Assembly: GCA_964485215.1 (NCBI GenBank)
Contig: CAZAIM010000097.1
Location: forward strand, 1-9,046
DNA: 9,046 nucleotides
Origin: HGM04593 sp964485215
GTDB lineage: Bacteria > Bacteroidota > Bacteroidia > Bacteroidales > Bacteroidaceae
Reading direction: 5' to 3'
Made by a program: the position numbers and the translations under genes. Below the pieces are notes generated by a model. It did not search any database. It was not told where the DNA came from and saw nothing but the letters and a program-made list of their open reading frames with translations. Position 1 is the stretch's first letter. Every line of letters begins with the position of its first letter. Shown here piece after piece: positions 4,799-9,046 of the stretch.

Positions 4799-7690
4799 CT
4801 ATTTAACAAGAACTTTCACTGTTGTCGTGTTGCCGGCATCATCTTCGGCTGTGACAATGTATATGCCCTTCTCGACGTTTACAGTGGCAGCACTTCCGCT
4901 ATATACACTTCTTCCGTCAAGGCTGAATACATTGGCCGATACGGCGTTCTCAAGAATTATGGAGTCTCTGTCTGCCTTTACAGTAATGCTTTCATTGGCT
5001 ACGGTGTCTATAGCAGTGGCATCTGCAATCCAGAAATAGCCGTTTCTTGGGTATTCGAACACGTTGTTCGACATTGTGCCAAGTTCTCTTTTGTTTTTAT
5101 CATAGAATTTGACAGAAAGATTCCATTCTGCAAGCGGTGCAGTGTCTTTGCATCCACTTCTCAGGTTCATATCTGCAATATCTCCATTCTTTATTGAGGC
5201 AGGAATGTAGTCACTTCTTAATATTCCTATTATACCATTTAGCACGTTTACTCTTATATATCCGTCGAAATCAACGCCTGTGCATCCTATTCTTGTGATG
5301 ATATTCACGCTGTCGCCCTGCACGACAACATTGTCGTCGTCAATGACAATTCTGCTTGCGGCATAAAGAACGCTCTTGCTTGGTGCCTCCAGTGTGAAGC
5401 CATAAGTTTGGCTCTGCCTTATTCTTGTCCATTCGCCGTTTACCAGCTCGCATACATAGGTTTCGTATGTGCCTTCGTTTATGACAGGTACATAATTGTT
5501 GGCACTGTATTTGAACTGAGTGGAACTGCCCTTGGCGAGCTCGACGTCTTTGGTTGCAAGCAGCACGGCCTTGCCATCCTTCTCGGCAAAGATACCCAAT
5601 GTGCCCGTGTAGGGCGAATCTGTTACAGCTGCGTTTCTTACATTTGCAGTTACTGTGAGGTCGGCTCCTACTGTCGATGATGATGCCGACATCGATGTCA
5701 AGAAAGGTATGGGACCGTCGGGAAGTTCCGCCAATGTAAAGATTTCGCTTTTTCCGGCAATGCTCTTGAGCTTTTTCTTGTCAACTGTCAAAGTGTGGTC
5801 GGTGTATGAGTTCCTTAAATCGTATGCAAACGATACATAGTGGTCGCCGCTGCTCGAGAAACCATTGCTGATAGTGTAGGTAGCAAGGAAGTCGGTATTG
5901 TCGAGCACGTTGAGAAGAACGCCGTTTGACGTAAGTGTGTCGCTCTTGATGACAGTGTTGCCGGTGAGGCGGTTTACTATGGGCACAATAACCACCGTGG
6001 CGTTGTTGGTATTTGTGTTGCGGAACGCAACGTCGAATACCATGCCGTCGTTCTGTGTCTGTGGTGTCGTCCTGAACTTGAAGTCCGAAACCTCGACTGC
6101 AGGCTGCGCCTTGCTGAGGGTTGCGCTTTCCTTGCCGACCTCAAGTATAAGGCGGCTGTTCTCGCCCTTCATCTTCACGGGTTCGCCATCACCTGCATTG
6201 TATACAATCTCAATATAGTAAGTTCCTTCCTTGAGGTAGTCGACATGAGCAGTATTTGAATTGTGTACATTGAAGTCAACGTAATAGCCAACGGCTTCGT
6301 CAATACTTAGATTCACTTCTGTGTCAACGCTTGGATCATCCTGCATGTCCACTTTGCTGAAAGTTCCGTCGGTACTTGTAATGGAGAGGCCGAAGCTTAT
6401 GTTGAATGTTGAGTGTGACCAGTTGAGGAACTGAACCATTATTCTGAAACCGGCATTGCCTGAAATGAATTCCGACGTGTGCTTTTCAACTATTGCGTTG
6501 TTGTTGGCTGCATCTATCACTTCATATACATAGAGCGAAGGATCACCGTTCCTGTTGGCTTCATCGGCTGTGCGTGGACGGATATTGGCAATGATGGCCT
6601 GGCCTACATTATACCTGTCCTGTCCGCCGCCTATGCCGGAACCGCCAGGCGACATTGAACCAAGGTCGAAGAATCCGTTGTATGCACCGTCCCAACCCCA
6701 GTCGATATGCACAAGGTTGTTCTCGTCGATGCCGTCACATACAAAGGCGTGTCCGGCTGCGTATGACTGTCCGTGGCCTGTGTGGACAAGCGGCTGGCGA
6801 GCCTCAAGGTTCTCTCTGATAATTGCGATGAACTCATCGTACGTGCATTCGTTCCTATTGTAGATTTTAATTTCGGGCGAGTAGTCAAACACATTTACGA
6901 GTGCTCTTGCAGCATTTACATTGTTACTTCCTGTGCCGGCCAAGGCATAGGAGCTGTTCATGGCTTTGCCCACGTCAATCATAAGCTGTGCAACAGCATC
7001 GGCCTGAGTGGCAGTGTAGCCGCTGCGGTAGTGATTGAGCATGTCGCTCCACCTGTATGTGTTCTTGGTAATGTCAATGGTCTCGGTAGCTCCTGTAATG
7101 TTGTTGTACCAGGAGATTGCCTTTTTGGGTTTCTCGGGCCATTCGTGGAATTTCATCACCTGGGCAGTAGCAGTGGCTGTACAGCCGGTCGGAGTCTTCT
7201 GCCTGTTTACTTCGGGGCAGTAGTTGTTGTAAGGGGCACTCTGGTTCCAGCTTGTCTGCAGCATTGGCTCTATTCTGGTGCCTGTTGCGGCTTCAGTTGT
7301 TGCCGGTATGATGATTCCGGCGCGTACATCCTCGACATAGCTGCTGTAGCTAGCAAGCCAATCGGCAAGTGCTTCCGGCATTTCGCCGACATTGCCTGTT
7401 GTTGAGTATCCGACAATAGGTGACAGGCTGTCGTCGCCCGATACTATTACGAATCCCTGTTTGCTGTCGGGCGTGAAAATGTAGAAACCCGGATCTTTCT
7501 TTTCGCTCCCGAACCGGCATCCGGCTTTTGACATTTCAGTTTTAGTCATTAGCTCCAGAGTGCTGCCTGTGGCCGACTTGTTCCAAAAACCGGCTGCAAT
7601 CTCACCGGCTTTTTCTGGGTCTATCGGTCCGGCGAACGCAACGGTTACGGTCAATAACAAAAAAGATAATAGAGTAATCGTTTTTTTCAT
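4799..7690 (-). CDS. C10-family (streptopain/interpain-like) cysteine peptidase with T9SS sorting domain
   Basis: A 963-residue secreted papain-fold endopeptidase. Residues 1-20 are a signal peptide (cleavage after AFA). Residues 21 to about 140 form the propeptide, which in this family keeps the enzyme inactive. The catalytic domain, about 141-375, contains PTGCTATATAQVMKFHEWP, in which Cys170 is the nucleophile, and GHAFVCDGID with catalytic His314, followed by the HIDWGWDGAYNGFF tryptophan segment; all match SpeB and interpain A. Residues 380-880 are several beta-sandwich-like repeats of unknown role. The last 70 residues (about 893-963: VFSLDGRSVY, KGIYIVTA, KVLVK) are a type A T9SS C-terminal sorting domain, so the protein should cross the outer membrane and be surface-anchored or released. 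Interpain A of Prevotella intermedia breaks down haemoglobin, and B. fragilis Bfp enzymes belong here. The gene has a candidate promoter and faces away from the TonB receptor. It appears intact with all catalytic residues. Confidence 0.94.
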   Translation of the reverse strand: MKKTITLLSFLLLTVTVAFAGPIDPEKAGEIAAGFWNKSATGSTLELMTKTEMSKAGCRFGSEKKDPGFYIFTPDSKQGFVIVSGDDSLSPIVGYSTTGNVGEMPEALADWLASYSSYVEDVRAGIIIPATTEAATGTRIEPMLQTSWNQSAPYNNYCPEVNRQKTPTGCTATATAQVMKFHEWPEKPKKAISWYNNITGATETIDITKNTYRWSDMLNHYRSGYTATQADAVAQLMIDVGKAMNSSYALAGTGSNNVNAARALVNVFDYSPEIKIYNRNECTYDEFIAIIRENLEARQPLVHTGHGQSYAAGHAFVCDGIDENNLVHIDWGWDGAYNGFFDLGSMSPGGSGIGGGQDRYNVGQAIIANIRPRTADEANRNGDPSLYVYEVIDAANNNAIVEKHTSEFISGNAGFRIMVQFLNWSHSTFNISFGLSITSTDGTFSKVDMQDDPSVDTEVNLSIDEAVGYYVDFNVHNSNTAHVDYLKEGTYYIEIVYNAGDGEPVKMKGENSRLILEVGKESATLSKAQPAVEVSDFKFRTTPQTQNDGMVFDVAFRNTNTNNATVVIVPIVNRLTGNTVIKSDTLTSNGVLLNVLDNTDFLATYTISNGFSSSGDHYVSFAYDLRNSYTDHTLTVDKKKLKSIAGKSEIFTLAELPDGPIPFLTSMSASSSTVGADLTVTANVRNAAVTDSPYTGTLGIFAEKDGKAVLLATKDVELAKGSSTQFKYSANNYVPVINEGTYETYVCELVNGEWTRIRQSQTYGFTLEAPSKSVLYAASRIVIDDDNVVVQGDSVNIITRIGCTGVDFDGYIRVNVLNGIIGILRSDYIPASIKNGDIADMNLRSGCKDTAPLAEWNLSVKFYDKNKRELGTMSNNVFEYPRNGYFWIADATAIDTVANESITVKADRDSIILENAVSANVFSLDGRSVYSGSAATVNVEKGIYIVTAEDDAGNTTTVKVLVK

Positions 7691-7718
7691 ATAAGCTGTT
7701 TTTTGTAAAGTTATTGCG

Positions 7719-7749
7719 CGAAAATAAAATAAAAAGTTCGTCTGTACAA
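7719..7749 (-). promoter_or_regulatory. Candidate promoter of the C10 peptidase gene
   Basis: On the minus strand TTG (7749-7747) is followed after 20 bases by TATTTTCG (7726-7719), one base off TAnnTTTG. It has the same spacing and nearly the same -7 element as the esterase promoter. Transcription would start near 7712, about 22 bases before the ATG at 7690. The remaining intergenic sequence to 7935 is AT-rich; for the divergent receptor only poor -7-like words (TATCTTTA near 7893) are seen, without a properly spaced TTG. Confidence 0.5.
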
Positions 7750-7935
7750 GTGTTTCGGACTCTATCTGTTAAAACAACTTCTAATTGGCTCTCTTTGCTG
7801 CCGGTTTCTCTTGCTGCTATGACTATAAATAACTATCAGTTTTATAATTTTAACAAACAATGATTATTTCGGGTAATGTTTTGCCGTTCTATCTTTACAA
7901 AGCAAAACTGCGGATTTTTAGAAATTCAAAAAACT

Positions 7936-8997
7936 ATGAAGAAATCGTACTATATTCTGTTAATCTTTTTGCTTGCTCTTTTGCCTGCAGTAGCCTCCGA
8001 TATAAAGATAAAGGAGGGCAATACAATATCGGGGCATGTGATTGAAGCCGGCAACGAAGAGAATATTCCATATGCATCGGTGCTGATAATTGAGACCGGT
8101 GACGGCACTGTCAGCAACGAAGAGGGGCAGTTCCTATTCCGTAATCTGCGCCCCGGAAAGTATACACTGCGTGTCTCCATGGTCGGTTATGAGACAATGA
8201 CAAAGGAGGTGGTGGTGAGCAGTGAGTTTACTGCTGTTGTGCATTTCAAGCTCAAGGTAGAGGATAATGCCATAGATGAGGTTGTTGTATCGGCCAACCG
8301 TAACGAGATAAGCCGCAAGGATGCTCCGGTTGTGGTGTCTGTTGCTTCTATGAAACTTTTCGAAACGGTAAATTCACCCGACCTTGCAAAAAGCCTTAAC
8401 TATGTGACGGGCTTGAGAGTGGAGAATAATTGCCAGAACTGCGGTTTTCCGCAGGTTCGCATAAACGGTCTCGAGGGGCCTTATTCTCAGGTTCTTATAA
8501 ACAGTCGTCCCATTGTAAGTGCGTTGAGCGGTGTATATGGCCTTGAGCAGATACCGGTGAATATGATAGAACGTGTAGAGGTTGTGCGTGGCGGCGGTTC
8601 GGCTCTCTTTGGCGCGAATGCAGTTGGAGGTACCGTGAACATCATAACCAAGGATCCTGTGAGCAACTCGTTCTCTGTAAATACTGCTTTTTCCTGCTAT
8701 GGCGGTGATGCTTGGGAACAGAATCTGGGTGCCAATGTGTCGCTTGTATCCAAGGACAACTCCTATGGTATCGCTGTGTACACAAACTACCGTAACCGCA
8801 ATCCCTACGACCACGACGGTGACGGCTTTTCGGAACTTGGCAAAGTGAATATAAACACATTCGGCCTTCGTACATATTATCGTCCTACCCATACAAGCCG
8901 TCTGAGCCTTGAGTATCACACAACAAACGAATTGCGTCGCGGCGGAAACAAGTTCGACCTTGAACCGCACGAGAGTGATATTACTGAGCAGCATTAG
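7936..8997 (+). pseudogene. TonB-dependent outer-membrane receptor, truncated after the plug and first barrel strands
   Basis: The remaining 353 residues are the N-terminal half of a TonB-dependent receptor, which imports nutrients across the outer membrane using energy from TonB-ExbBD. Residues 1-20 are a signal peptide (MKKSYY start chosen over an ATG 20 codons upstream because it begins the signal sequence). Residues 30-110 are a carboxypeptidase-regulatory-like domain, followed by the TonB box IDEVVVSANRN (113-123). The plug runs about 125-238 with VRINGLEG (174-181), IERVEVVRGGGSALFGANAVGG (split here as IERVEVVRGG, 211-220, and GSALFGANAV, 221-230) and TVNIITKDP. Barrel strands begin near 245. 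Full-length members have about 650-800 residues, so most of the barrel is missing. The frame ends at EQH-TAG where unrelated sequence begins. Odd features are a CxxC pair (Cys166, Cys169) in the plug and an EF-hand-like DHDGDGFSE (292-300). Ligand unknown; vitamin B12, haem, metal or siderophore are possible. Confidence 0.85.
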
Positions 8998-9046
8998 TGT
9001 CCCATAAAAATTAGGGACGAGTTAAACATTAAATAAATTTGGTCCA
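8994..9046. mobile_element. Probable end of an insertion sequence inside the receptor gene
   Basis: Coding character stops abruptly at about 8992-8997, and the sequence turns AT-rich and non-coding to the window edge. Near the junction GTCCC (8999-9003) and GGGAC (9014-9018) form an inverted repeat, as found at or near the ends of many insertion sequences. The receptor gene has no reason to end here. The transposase, opposite end and target-site duplication would lie to the right of the window, so family and identity are not given. A deletion or rearrangement boundary is the alternative. Confidence 0.5.

Noticed and set aside
6773..7405. A 210-codon open frame on the plus strand antisense to the C10 peptidase
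   Set aside because: It lies wholly opposite the well-supported catalytic domain coding frame, has no recognisable domain and is rich in Cys and Val as expected from reverse-strand reading of this composition.
7860..8045. Small plus-strand frame overlapping the start of the TonB receptor, as a possible leader peptide
   Set aside because: Most of it is an out-of-frame reading of the receptor signal peptide region, with no attenuator-like structure or regulatory codon run.
8374..8994. A 206-codon open frame on the minus strand antisense to the TonB receptor
   Set aside because: It mirrors the conserved plug and barrel coding sequence and has no domain or ribosome-binding context; it is a reverse-strand shadow.

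Overview
The window looks like a chromosomal segment of a Bacteroidales bacterium (Prevotella, Porphyromonas or a related gut or oral genus). Three things point there: AT-rich spacers with promoters of the Bacteroidetes form (a TTG element about 20 bases upstream of TAnnTTTG), a secreted peptidase ending in a type IX secretion (T9SS) sorting domain, and a TonB-dependent receptor with an N-terminal carboxypeptidase-regulatory-like domain. Genus cannot be settled from the sequence alone.

Left part (1-3000), all on the minus strand: the 5' part of a tRNA-Asp gene runs off the left edge, behind a near-perfect promoter. Reading from 3000 down to 188 is a compact four-gene unit: recR (recombinational repair), a small four-helix membrane protein of unknown function, a family 2 glycosyltransferase with an extra C-terminal domain, and a GNAT acetyltransferase. 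Three junctions are tight (ATGA overlap, 10-base gap, TAATG overlap), so the genes are very probably co-transcribed and translationally coupled. The 241-base spacer upstream of recR carries short direct repeats.

Middle part (3242-7690), also minus strand: two exported hydrolases, each with its own candidate promoter. The larger (963 aa) is a C10 (streptopain/interpain-type) cysteine peptidase with propeptide, catalytic Cys and His, and T9SS tail. The smaller (455 aa) is a secreted serine esterase of alpha/beta-hydrolase fold. Between them lies a perfect 46-bp palindrome, probably the 3' end structure of the peptidase transcript.

Right part (7936-9046), plus strand: a TonB-dependent receptor is transcribed divergently from the peptidase. 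It has signal peptide, N-terminal domain, TonB box, plug and only the first barrel strands, then stops abruptly at residue 353. The unrelated AT-rich sequence that follows carries a GTCCC/GGGAC inverted repeat and looks like the end of an insertion sequence, so the receptor is probably disrupted. The divergent peptidase/receptor pair suggests a protein-degradation and nutrient (perhaps haem, metal or peptide) uptake locus; this is inference. I found no CRISPR array, phage genes or clearly new defence system.
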